Source: Scandinavium sp036495715 (lineage in GTDB: Bacteria; Pseudomonadota; Gammaproteobacteria; Enterobacterales; Enterobacteriaceae). Taken from it: 64,000 nucleotides of DNA. Under the pieces are notes generated by a model. It searched no databases and was not told the origin of the DNA. It worked only from the letters and a program-made list of their open reading frames with translations. The position numbers and the translations under genes were made by a program. This document shows, piece by piece, positions 44,934 to 53,698 of this stretch. Position 1 is the stretch's first letter; the number at the start of each line of letters is the position of its first letter. Location of the stretch: NCBI GenBank assembly GCA_036495715.1, contig DASXML010000048.1, positions 226,223-290,222 on the forward strand, given 5' to 3'.

Positions 44934-45842
44934 TTACTGGCGAATTAACGTGCCTTTTTCCCCTGCGAGAATGGCCGCCCCATCGGTCAATGCACCGATC
45001 CCGGCAATGCCGTGGCACTGTTCAACGAAACGGCTACAGGCGGAGACTTTTGGCCCCATCGATCCGGCATCAAACTGCATCACGTTGAGTTGTTCGGGAG
45101 TGACCTGCGCCAGTGGGTGTTGCGTTGGCAGCCCCCAGTCGAGGTAAACGGCATCGGCGTCGGTGAGGATCAGTAACGCATCGGCATGAAGCTGGGCTGC
45201 CAGCAGGGCTGCGGAAAGATCTTTGTCAATTACCGCCTCCACGCCGTGGTAGCCGCTGGCGTTTTCCACCACGGGTACGCCGCCGCCGCCGTTGCAAATC
45301 ACCAGATGGTCATGGGCAATCAGGGTACTTATTGCATCGTGTTCGACGATTCTTTTCGGCAGTGGAGAAGGCACCACACGGCGGTAGTCGTGGCCATCGG
45401 CTTTGAACGTCCAGCCTTTTTCTTCATGCAGCGTGATGGCCTGGATTTCGTCATACACCGGCCCGATATATTTGGTGGGATTACAGAAGGCCGGATCCGC
45501 GGGGTCGACCTCCACCTGAGTCAGCAGCGCAGTGACCTCACGCTGTGGCAGTTGGTTTTTCAGTGCCTGTTGCAGCATATAGCCAATCATCCCCTGGCTT
45601 TCCGCCCCCAGCACGTCAAGAGGGTAGGGCGTGACTTTGTCATAGGCGCTGTTTTGCAGCGCCAGCAGTCCGACCTGTGGCCCATTGCCGTGCACCAGCA
45701 CTACGCGCCATTGCACTGTCAGTTCAGCGATGGTTTTCGCTGCCAGCGCAATGTTCTTGCGCTGGTGTTCGGCCTCCAGTGGTTCTCCGCGTTTGAGCAG
45801 CGCGTTGCCGCCCAGTGCCACCACCAGTGTTGGTTTTGTCAT
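44934..45842 (-). CDS. arcC: Carbamate kinase
   Basis: Last step of the ADI pathway: transfers phosphate from carbamoyl phosphate to ADP, giving ATP, CO2 and ammonia. The amino-acid-kinase fold starts TLVVALGGNALLKRG, and the ATP-binding region around ILTDADAVYLDWG is intact. I chose the ATG at 45842 because AAGGAG lies six bases upstream; the ATG at 45848 directly abuts that site. This gives 302 residues. It lies 30 bp upstream of arcB and 10 bp downstream of arcA. Confidence 0.94.
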   Translation of the reverse strand: MTKPTLVVALGGNALLKRGEPLEAEHQRKNIALAAKTIAELTVQWRVVLVHGNGPQVGLLALQNSAYDKVTPYPLDVLGAESQGMIGYMLQQALKNQLPQREVTALLTQVEVDPADPAFCNPTKYIGPVYDEIQAITLHEEKGWTFKADGHDYRRVVPSPLPKRIVEHDAISTLIAHDHLVICNGGGGVPVVENASGYHGVEAVIDKDLSAALLAAQLHADALLILTDADAVYLDWGLPTQHPLAQVTPEQLNVMQFDAGSMGPKVSACSRFVEQCHGIAGIGALTDGAAILAGEKGTLIRQ

Positions 45843-45852
45843 GGTCATCTCC

Positions 45853-47073
45853 TTAAATACCGTCGCGTTCCAGAGGGCAGCTCATGCAGCGTGCGCCGCC
45901 GCGGCCTCGTCCGAGTTCATCACCGGCAATAGGCAGCACGGTGATCCCTGCTTTGTCATATTTTTCGTTGGTCCAGGTGTTGCGCTCGTAACCGACAACT
46001 ACCCCTGGGCGCAGGGTGAGTACGTTATTGGCGTCGTTCCACTGCTCGCGCTCGGCCTCAAAGGCATCGCCACCGGTGGTGATGAGCCGCACCTGATCAA
46101 TTCCAAGTGCTTTTTCAATGGCGTGCAGCAGGTCACTTTCCTGACTGCGTTTGATGCCGCCGCGCCCGTCCGGGGTCAAAGTCCAGCACTGTGCATCCTG
46201 ACGAACGACTTCGGGGTAAACCGAAAAGGTATCGATATCGATATGGGTCATTACTGTGTCGAGGTGCATGCAGGAGCGATGCTTCGGCAGTTCGACGGCG
46301 ATCACGCGCTCGGCCTGGCGATGTTTAAACAAGGCGCTGGCGAGGAACTCAATGCCCTGCGGGGTAGTGCGTTCAGACATGCCAATCAGTACTGCGCCGC
46401 GTCCAATGACCAGCACGTCACCGCCTTCTAAAGTGGCGTGGTCATAATTGATATTTTCGTCGCCAAAGTATTTAATAAATTCGCCATCGGAGAATTGTGG
46501 GTGCCAGCGGTAAATAGCTCGAAGGTTATTGGTTTCACGCTGACGGGCGGCTTTAGCCATAGGATTAATTGACACGCCGTTATATATCCAGCAGGAGGTG
46601 TCGCGTGTGAATAAATGATTTGGTAATGGCTTCATAATAAAATCATTTACGTCGTGCGTATCCACTACCATATTTTTAATACTGGCGGGAATTTCACCAT
46701 AGGTTAACCCTCCACTGAGATGACGGGCCAGCTCCCGGTGCGACATATCCGCCAGCCAGCTGCGAATATCCTCGGCGAAGGTTGGCCCCAGTCGGTAGTC
46801 TGAGACCTGCGTTCCCAGCAGCCACGTTTTAGCTTCAGCCACATCCAGGGTCTGGGTTAACAGGTCTGTGAGGAGCAGAACTTCCACACCCTGTTGACGC
46901 AAGGTATTGGCAAAAATATCGTGTTCTTCACCCGCTCTTTCCACCGACAGGACATCATCAAATAATAACTCCTGGCAATTTGATGGGGTCAGTCTTTTCA
47001 AACTCAGATTAGGACGATGCAGCATCACGCTACGTAATGGACCAATTTCAGAACCTACATAATGCTTTTCCAT
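45853..47073 (-). CDS. arcA: Arginine deiminase
   Basis: Hydrolyses arginine to citrulline and ammonia, the entry step of the pathway, raising internal pH and feeding ATP synthesis. The 406-residue guanidine-modifying enzyme has the catalytic cysteine at 396 in RCMSCPLERD, the acidic motifs EGGDVL and HDVND, and histidine in HLDTVMTH. AAGGA is correctly spaced before the ATG. It is the first gene of the operon, after a 597-bp region with a good CRP site. Confidence 0.96.
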   Translation of the reverse strand: MEKHYVGSEIGPLRSVMLHRPNLSLKRLTPSNCQELLFDDVLSVERAGEEHDIFANTLRQQGVEVLLLTDLLTQTLDVAEAKTWLLGTQVSDYRLGPTFAEDIRSWLADMSHRELARHLSGGLTYGEIPASIKNMVVDTHDVNDFIMKPLPNHLFTRDTSCWIYNGVSINPMAKAARQRETNNLRAIYRWHPQFSDGEFIKYFGDENINYDHATLEGGDVLVIGRGAVLIGMSERTTPQGIEFLASALFKHRQAERVIAVELPKHRSCMHLDTVMTHIDIDTFSVYPEVVRQDAQCWTLTPDGRGGIKRSQESDLLHAIEKALGIDQVRLITTGGDAFEAEREQWNDANNVLTLRPGVVVGYERNTWTNEKYDKAGITVLPIAGDELGRGRGGARCMSCPLERDGI

Positions 47074-47183
47074 TAATATTCCTTCAGTTTTTTTAAGAAT
47101 AGAAAGGGGCTACGAAATATATTCATATTTCTACGCAGTCACTGTTTTCGTGGTTCATAGTCAGTTCTTTTGATGTCAGGGAA

Positions 47184-47199
47184 TGTGATATTGCTCACG
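47184..47199. promoter_or_regulatory. Candidate CRP site upstream of arcA
   Basis: TGTGA-TATTGC-TCACG matches the CRP consensus at nine of ten half-site positions. It lies about 111 bp before the arcA start, so the ADI operon may be under catabolite control. Confidence 0.6.
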
Positions 47200-47566
47200 A
47201 GGAATTGGCCTGTTAAAAGTAGCGAATGAAGTTATGACTAAAGTCAGAGAATAATGAATCAGCGATAAGGTGAAACTGCATCACTACGCAAATATTGGCA
47301 TCGTTATTTATTGGTGTTAATGAAATGTACAATGTTAAAATAACATGATGTTCTTAACATATTGATTTTTGTGTTGTAATTAATTAATCTGGAATGATTA
47401 TGCAAAAATAAGTACGTATTATTTCAGGCTTAAATAAAATCGACAAATAAAGAGTGAGTTTAATTTGATAGGCGGGGATTAGTAAACTGTGAGCGAAGGA
47501 TGGTTATTTATTTTATGCAGGATAAATCAATTGGTTAAGCCGTGGTGGTCAAAAGTCTGGGAAAAT

Positions 47567-47589
47567 ATTATGCACTGGAAGTGCATAAT
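47567..47589. repeat. Perfect inverted repeat between kdpE and arcA
   Basis: ATTATGCACT and AGTGCATAAT form a perfect 10-bp inverted repeat around GGA, about 80 bp past the kdpE stop. The half ATTATGCA recurs at 47397. No T-run follows directly, so a terminator is less likely than a protein-binding site; the function is unknown. Confidence 0.6.
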
Positions 47590-47670
47590 GTCCGGTGGTG
47601 CATTAACAAGAATGCAACGAAAAAGGCAATAACCATGCAGCGCCAGGGAAAAGAAGGGCGTGGAGTGGCG

Positions 47671-48348
47671 TCACAGCATAAACCGATAACCAATCCCGGT
47701 TTCGGTGAGCAAATGCTGCGGGCGTGCCGGATCGTTTTCCAGTTTCTGGCGCAAATGCCCCATATAAATACGCAGATAGTGGCTGTGCTCAACGGCATTT
47801 GGCCCCCAAACTTGATTCAACAGCTGGCGCTGAGTCAGCACTTTGCCGTGATTGTTGAGTAAAACGGCAAGCAGGCGAAACTCTATCGGCGTCAGGTGGA
47901 TCTCTTCGTTGCCACGCTGAATACGGTGGCTGGCGATATCGACCTGAATATCACCAAAGGTAAACAGCGGTTGATTTTGCTCACTGCTGCCGTGACGACG
48001 CAGGGCAACGCGCAGTCGCGCCTGTAGCTCTCCGATACCAAACGGCTTGCTGAGATAGTCATCGGCACCCGCATCGAGCGCGGTGATTTTGTCGGTTTCT
48101 TCCACCCGCGCAGACAGCACGATCACCGGCACCTGACTCCACTGGCGGAAATCGCGGATGAATTCAATGCCGTCGCCGTCGGGCAGACCGAGATCGAGAA
48201 TAACCAAATCGGGTTTGCGCGTCGCCGCTTCCAGCAGCCCACGTTGCAGCGTTTCCGCTTCAAACACGCGCAGGCCATCGGCTTCCAGCGCGCTGCGCAG
48301 AAAACGGCGGATGGCCTGTTCATCTTCAACGATTAAAACGTTAATCAC
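47671..48348 (-). CDS. kdpE: KdpE response regulator
   Basis: OmpR/PhoB-type response regulator that activates kdpFABC under potassium limitation or osmotic stress. The receiver domain has Asp52 in LVILDLGLP, with DE near residues 9-10 and the conserved lysine in LSKPFG. A C-terminal winged helix follows. At 225 residues it is complete. The start overlaps the kdpD stop by 4 bases, as usual, so the sensor and regulator are co-translated. Confidence 0.97.
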   Translation of the reverse strand: MINVLIVEDEQAIRRFLRSALEADGLRVFEAETLQRGLLEAATRKPDLVILDLGLPDGDGIEFIRDFRQWSQVPVIVLSARVEETDKITALDAGADDYLSKPFGIGELQARLRVALRRHGSSEQNQPLFTFGDIQVDIASHRIQRGNEEIHLTPIEFRLLAVLLNNHGKVLTQRQLLNQVWGPNAVEHSHYLRIYMGHLRQKLENDPARPQHLLTETGIGYRFML

Positions 48349-51032
48349 AGTTCCTCGGGAAGTTCATCCAGTTCCGGTGGCGCGTCCAGTGGCAGCGTGA
48401 TAACAAAACATGCGCCACCCTGAGGACGATTATGTGCGTGCAGCTCGCCGCCGTGTACATCCACAATAGCCTGACAAATCGCCAGCCCAAGCCCAACGCC
48501 CGGGATAGCCGACTCTTTGTGGCCTCTGGAGAATTTAGCAAAGATTGCCTGCTCCTGACCAGCAGGGATGCCTGGGCCAGAATCCCACACCTCCAGTTGC
48601 AGTTGATCGGGTTGGCGTTCGGCTGAAATGCCGATAGTCGCGGAAACGCCTGCGTATTTTACGGCGTTTTCCAGCAGGTTAATCAGCACCCGTTCAAACA
48701 GCGGGCCATCGACGTGGATAAGCATCAGCGGATCGCCCAGTTCAAGCTGTATATGCCGTCCACCGAGGCCCATTTCCAGCGTGCGGATGGCGCTGCCGAC
48801 CACTTCTTCCAGCGTTAACCATTCGCGGCGAAGGTTAAAACCGCCGGACTGAATACGCGCCATATCGAGCAGATTGTTGACGAGCCTTGTCGTATTGAGC
48901 ACATGCTGGCGGATTTCATTGGCCTGCGGCGCGTGTTTCGAACCTTCGCTTGCCAGATCGAGCGTTAAAATTTCCGCTTGCCCAAACAGCACCGTCAACG
49001 GCGTGCGTAAATCGTGAGAAAGCGCCGCCAGCAGTGAGTTGCGAATACTTTCCCGCTCGCTTGCCAGTCGTGACTGTTCTTCGCTGGTGGTCAACGCCAG
49101 ACGTTCAAGGGCACTGGCGACCAACAGCGTGCAGGTTTCCAGTAACCGCTGCTGTTCGGGGATCATCAATTGGCGCAGATTTCCCGGTTCAACCACCACC
49201 ACGCCGTGCGTTTTTCCGGCGGTTTTTAGTGGCAAAATGAGATAGGGCACGCCGGGCAGGGTGTCGGTTCCCGCGCCCGCGGGCTGGCCTTTGTCGTAGC
49301 TCCAGCGAGCAATCGCATCATCCCACGGCGTAATGTCGTTTCCTTCCGTCAACGCCTGGAGTTGCCCTTCGATATTGGGCAACAAGACCTGGCTGCGCGC
49401 ATGGAAAGTCGAATGGATAAACTGTTCGCTGGTGAGGGCGATATCCCGTTGCGTCCGTCCGGTTGCCAGCGCTTTTGACATCTCATACAGATGACGGGTG
49501 CGCTGTTCACGATAACGCGCCACGCGGGCCTGATAACGCACGCCGGCGGTCAAATTGCCGATAACCAATCCGACGGTCAGCATCACGCCAAAGGTTAAAA
49601 CATACTGCACATCGGACACCGCAAGCGTGCCGCGCGGGGCAATGAAGAACAGATCAAAACTGATGACGTTGATGACCGTGGCTAACACCGATGGCCAGCG
49701 CCCGTAAAACAGCGCCACGATCACCACGCCCAGCAGGTAGAGCATCACCAGGTTGGCGGCATCAAAGGCCATCAGGAAATGGCTGGCAAACAGGGTGATG
49801 AACGCGCAGAGCGCCACGGCGACGATGCATCCTCGTAGCTGCACGCGCCATTTGTCGAGCCACGGGCGGCTATCGGCGCTGCGTGCTGGACTGCTGGCGG
49901 CGCTATCCTCCAGCGCCACAATCAGCAAATCGAGATCCGGTGCGCGACGGGCCAGCCTGTCGGCGAACGATTCACGGTTCCACCAGCGGCGCTGGCTGCG
50001 GCGGCCGATAATGATTTTCCCAAGATTGTGTTCGCGGGCATAACGCAGAATGGCTTTATCTTCCGCTGGATCGGAAAGCGTGGCGGTTTCGGCCCCCAGC
50101 TCCTGGGCGAGGCGCAACGCGCTGAGAATATTGCGGCGTTGAGTTTCCGGTAGACGATGTAAATCGGGGGTTTCGACATACACAGCATGCCACGCGGTGC
50201 CAAATTTGGCCGCCAGACGCGCGGCGGCGCGCACTAGTTTTTCGTTGCCACCGCTGTGACCGACGCACAACAAAATGGCGTCACGCGTGTGCCACACTTT
50301 CTCTTCACCCTGTCGGTCGCGCCAGGCGCGCATTTGGTCATCGACTCTGTCGGCGGTGCGGCGCAGCGCCAGTTCACGCAGGGCGATTAAATTGCCTTTA
50401 CGGAAAAAGTGCTCAATGGCGCGCTCGGCCTGCCCGGCGATATACACTTTGCCTTCATGCAGGCGCTGGCGCAGATCGTCCGGCGGCAAATCGACCAGCA
50501 CCACTTCATCGGCGGAATCAAAGAACGGATCGGGGACGGTTTCGCGCACTTTGATGCCCGTGACGCCGCTCACCACGTCATTCAGGCTTTCGAGATGCTG
50601 AACGTTGACGGTGGTAAATACGTCGATCCCCGCTTCCAGCAACTCTTCTACATCCTGCCAGCGTTTAGGGTGGCGTGAACCGGGCGCGTTGGTGTGCGCC
50701 AGTTCATCCATCAGGATCAGCGCCGGGCGACGGGCGAGAGCGGCGTCGAGATCGAACTCTTCCACCTGACGATTGCGATAGTGAATGCGTTTGCGTGCTT
50801 GTGTCGCCAGCCCCTTAAGCTGAGCGGCAGTCTCCTGGCGGCCATGGGTTTCCACCACGCCGACCAAAATATCAAGCCCTTGCGCCCGTAACCGCTGCGC
50901 CTCGCTGAGCATGGCGTAAGTTTTCCCCACGCCAGCACACGCGCCAAAAAAGACTTTCAGTTTGCCGCGATGCCAGCCGGAGGACTGCTCCAGCAGGCGA
51001 TCGGGGTCGGGACGAAAGGGCTCGTCGGTCAT
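48345..51032 (-). CDS. kdpD: KdpD sensor histidine kinase
   Basis: Membrane sensor of potassium supply and turgor that phosphorylates KdpE. The 895-residue layout is standard: an N-terminal KdpD domain with a Walker A-like GACAGVGKT (about residue 30), a universal-stress-like domain, four closely spaced membrane helices near the middle, a GAF-like region, then the kinase core. The phospho-histidine lies in ALSHDLRTPLT, and the G boxes GPGIP and GVGLGL follow. It lies 9 bp after kdpC. Confidence 0.97.
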   Translation of the reverse strand: MTDEPFRPDPDRLLEQSSGWHRGKLKVFFGACAGVGKTYAMLSEAQRLRAQGLDILVGVVETHGRQETAAQLKGLATQARKRIHYRNRQVEEFDLDAALARRPALILMDELAHTNAPGSRHPKRWQDVEELLEAGIDVFTTVNVQHLESLNDVVSGVTGIKVRETVPDPFFDSADEVVLVDLPPDDLRQRLHEGKVYIAGQAERAIEHFFRKGNLIALRELALRRTADRVDDQMRAWRDRQGEEKVWHTRDAILLCVGHSGGNEKLVRAAARLAAKFGTAWHAVYVETPDLHRLPETQRRNILSALRLAQELGAETATLSDPAEDKAILRYAREHNLGKIIIGRRSQRRWWNRESFADRLARRAPDLDLLIVALEDSAASSPARSADSRPWLDKWRVQLRGCIVAVALCAFITLFASHFLMAFDAANLVMLYLLGVVIVALFYGRWPSVLATVINVISFDLFFIAPRGTLAVSDVQYVLTFGVMLTVGLVIGNLTAGVRYQARVARYREQRTRHLYEMSKALATGRTQRDIALTSEQFIHSTFHARSQVLLPNIEGQLQALTEGNDITPWDDAIARWSYDKGQPAGAGTDTLPGVPYLILPLKTAGKTHGVVVVEPGNLRQLMIPEQQRLLETCTLLVASALERLALTTSEEQSRLASERESIRNSLLAALSHDLRTPLTVLFGQAEILTLDLASEGSKHAPQANEIRQHVLNTTRLVNNLLDMARIQSGGFNLRREWLTLEEVVGSAIRTLEMGLGGRHIQLELGDPLMLIHVDGPLFERVLINLLENAVKYAGVSATIGISAERQPDQLQLEVWDSGPGIPAGQEQAIFAKFSRGHKESAIPGVGLGLAICQAIVDVHGGELHAHNRPQGGACFVITLPLDAPPELDELPEEL

Positions 51033-51041
51033 GCTTATTCC

Positions 51042-51617
51042 TTACTCTTTTTTCAGGGCATCCAGCGCCATGTTCAGCTCAACAATGTTCACCACCGGCT
51101 GGCCGATAAAGCTGACCAGCGGCTGCTGGGTGTATTCCGTCACCAGTTTGGTCAGCGTCTCAATCGACAGATTTCGTGCCTGTGCCACTCGCGGGATTTG
51201 CCAGACCACAGAATTCGGGGTCAGGCTGTAATCGAGGCCGCTGGCAGACGTGGTGACCAGTTCCACGGGAACTTTCGCGGTAGCCTGCGGATTGTCCTGA
51301 CGCAGTTGCGCCACCCGTGCTGCCACTTCTTTATCCAGCTCTGGATTACTGGCGGCCAGATTGCTGCCACCCGATGCCTCTGGATTATAGGGGCTATTGG
51401 CCGTGGCGGAAGGGCGTCCGTGAAAATATCCCGCAGAGGAAAATTGCTGACCAATCAGGCGTGAGCCGCGTAGCTGTTCCCCTTCTTTAATTAATGAGCC
51501 GTTAGCCTGAGAGTTAAACCACCATTGCCCGAGGGCGGTGGTCACCAGCGGATACACGCCGCCGGTTATCAGGGTCAAAAAAATCAGGACTACCAGAGCA
51601 GGGCGTAATGTCGCCAT
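51042..51617 (-). CDS. kdpC: Potassium-transporting ATPase KdpC subunit
   Basis: Small periplasm-facing subunit with one N-terminal membrane helix that stabilises the KdpFABC complex. The family motifs GRPSAT and ASGSNLA-like (GGSNLAASNPELD) are present. The ATG at 51617 gives 191 residues and the MATLRPAL start seen in relatives; the ATG two codons upstream is only a few bases from GAGG. It follows kdpB by 12 bp. Confidence 0.96.
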   Translation of the reverse strand: MATLRPALVVLIFLTLITGGVYPLVTTALGQWWFNSQANGSLIKEGEQLRGSRLIGQQFSSAGYFHGRPSATANSPYNPEASGGSNLAASNPELDKEVAARVAQLRQDNPQATAKVPVELVTTSASGLDYSLTPNSVVWQIPRVAQARNLSIETLTKLVTEYTQQPLVSFIGQPVVNIVELNMALDALKKE

Positions 51618-51629
51618 TTTCATTTCCTC

Positions 51630-53678
51630 TTACACCAGGCCAAACAGGGTCAATATCAGGTCAATCACTTTGATGCCGACGAACGGCACCAGCAGGCCGC
51701 CAAGGCCGTAAATCCACAGATTACGGCGCAGCATTGCCGCCGCCGACAGCGGTTTATAACTCACGCCTTTCAGCGCCAACGGGATCAGAAACACAATGAT
51801 CAACGCGTTGAAGATAACCGCGCTCAGAATCGCTGAGGCGGGGGTGTGCAGATGCATCACGTTCAGCGCGTTTAACTGCGGATACGTGGCGGCAAACGCG
51901 GCAGGGATGATGGCGAAATACTTCGCCACGTCGTTGGCAATACTGAACGTCGTCAGCGAGCCGCGCGTCATCAGCATCTGTTTGCCGATGTGGACCACTT
52001 CAATCAGTTTGGTCGGGTTAGAGTCTAAATCGACCATGTTGCCCGCTTCTTTCGCCGCCTGTGTGCCGGAGTTCATCGCCACAGCCACATCGGCCTGCGC
52101 CAGCGCCGGGGCGTCGTTGGTGCCGTCGCCGGTCATCGCCACCAGGCGACCTTCGGCCTGATATTGACGAATCAGCGCCAGTTTGGCTTCCGGTGTCGCT
52201 TCCGCAAGGAAATCATCCACGCCCGCTTCAGCGGCGATGGCGGCGGCGGTCAGGCGGTTATCGCCGGTGATCATCACCGTTTTGATGCCCATTTTGCGCA
52301 GTTGGGCGAAACGTTCTTTAATGCCGCCTTTGACGATGTCTTTCAGGGCAATCACGCCGAGCACTTTTGCGCCTTCCACCACCACCAGCGGCGTGCCGCC
52401 CTGACGGGCAACGCCTTCAACCAGCGTGTCAACCTGCGGCGGGAAGTGGCCGTTGTTGGCCTCCACATGGCGACGAATGGCATCGACGGAGCCTTTACGG
52501 ATCATGCGGTCATGGACATTAATCCCGCTCATGCGGGTTTGCGCGGTAAACGGCACAAACGTCGCCTGTAATTCCTGTACGTCACGCACGCGAATATTAA
52601 AGCGCTGTTTCGCCAGAACCACGATGCTACGGCCCTCCGGGGTTTCATCCGCCAGCGAGGCCAGCTGAGCGGCATCAGCCAGCGTTTTTTCATCCACGCC
52701 CGGTGCGGGCAGAAATTCAGAAGCTTGACGATTACCCAGCGTGATGGTGCCGGTTTTATCCAACAGCAGCACATCCACGTCGCCCGCTGCTTCCACTGCA
52801 CGCCCGCTGGTGGCGATGACGTTCGCGCCGAGCATACGGCTCATCCCGGCGACGCCAATCGCGGATAGCAGGCCGCCAATCGTTGTTGGGATCAGGCATA
52901 CCAACAGCGCCACCAGCACCGTTACGCTGACCGCCGTGCCGCCATACGCGGAGAACGGCCACAGCGTCGCGGTTGCCAGCAGGAACACCATCGTCAAGGC
53001 TACCAGCAGAATGGTCAGGGCGATTTCGTTCGGGGTTTTACGGCGTTGTGCGCCTTCGACCATGGCGATCATCCGGTCAAGGAAGGTTTCGCCTGGGTTG
53101 ACGCTGCAACGGATCACCAGCCAATCGGAGAGAATACGCGTCCCACCGGTCACCGAGGCAAAGTCGCCGCCGGACTCGCGAATAACAGGTGCCGATTCTC
53201 CGGTTATTGCGCTTTCATCCACCGAAGCACCGCCTTCGATCACTTCACCATCGCACGGAATGATGTCTCCGGCTTCCACCAGCACGATATCGCCTTTACG
53301 CAAGTCGTCCGCTGGAACGTGATCCATTTGAGCGTCATGCTGTGGCGCGCGCAGTTTGCGGGCGAATGACGTTTTCTGCACACCTTTCAAACTATTGGCC
53401 TGGGCCTTACTGCGGCCTTCCGCTAATGCTTCGGCAAAGTTGGCGAACAGCACGGTAAACCACAGCCAAACGCTGATCGCGGCGGTGAAACTTGCGCTGC
53501 CGGGCATTCTCCCCGTTGCCATCGCAACAGCAAGCAGGGTAGTCAGTACGCTTCCCAGCCAAACGATGAACATCACCGGGTTGTGCCACTGAACGGCTGG
53601 ACTCAGTTTTTTTACGGCATCCAGCAGCGCCTGGCGCACCAGGGCCGGTTCAAAAATTGCCGTTTGCTTACGACTCAT
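51630..53678 (-). CDS. kdpB: Potassium-transporting P-type ATPase KdpB
   Basis: Catalytic ATPase subunit of the high-affinity K+ pump. It has the phosphorylation motif DKTGT with Asp307, the actuator TGES, the hinge GDGTNDAPALAQAD and about seven membrane helices. The 682 residues equal the E. coli length. It lies between kdpA and kdpC. Confidence 0.98.
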   Translation of the reverse strand: MSRKQTAIFEPALVRQALLDAVKKLSPAVQWHNPVMFIVWLGSVLTTLLAVAMATGRMPGSASFTAAISVWLWFTVLFANFAEALAEGRSKAQANSLKGVQKTSFARKLRAPQHDAQMDHVPADDLRKGDIVLVEAGDIIPCDGEVIEGGASVDESAITGESAPVIRESGGDFASVTGGTRILSDWLVIRCSVNPGETFLDRMIAMVEGAQRRKTPNEIALTILLVALTMVFLLATATLWPFSAYGGTAVSVTVLVALLVCLIPTTIGGLLSAIGVAGMSRMLGANVIATSGRAVEAAGDVDVLLLDKTGTITLGNRQASEFLPAPGVDEKTLADAAQLASLADETPEGRSIVVLAKQRFNIRVRDVQELQATFVPFTAQTRMSGINVHDRMIRKGSVDAIRRHVEANNGHFPPQVDTLVEGVARQGGTPLVVVEGAKVLGVIALKDIVKGGIKERFAQLRKMGIKTVMITGDNRLTAAAIAAEAGVDDFLAEATPEAKLALIRQYQAEGRLVAMTGDGTNDAPALAQADVAVAMNSGTQAAKEAGNMVDLDSNPTKLIEVVHIGKQMLMTRGSLTTFSIANDVAKYFAIIPAAFAATYPQLNALNVMHLHTPASAILSAVIFNALIIVFLIPLALKGVSYKPLSAAAMLRRNLWIYGLGGLLVPFVGIKVIDLILTLFGLV

Positions 53679-53698
53679 ACAACGTGTCTCCAGCTGTC

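Larger units (their letters stand above)
47074..47670. other. arcA promoter region
   Basis: 597 bp, strongly AT-rich, between kdpE and arcA, without a believable gene. It contains a CRP site about 110 bp from arcA, an ATTATGCA half-site at 47397, and a perfect inverted repeat containing the same half-sites at 47567-47589. I looked for FNR (TTGAT-N4-ATCAA) and canonical ARG boxes and found only partial matches, one near 47120 (AATATGAATATATTT). Confidence 0.6.

Noticed and set aside
47074..47670. FNR or canonical ARG boxes upstream of arcA
   Set aside because: Only partial matches were found (for example AATATGAATATATTT near 47120). They are too weak to report as sites.
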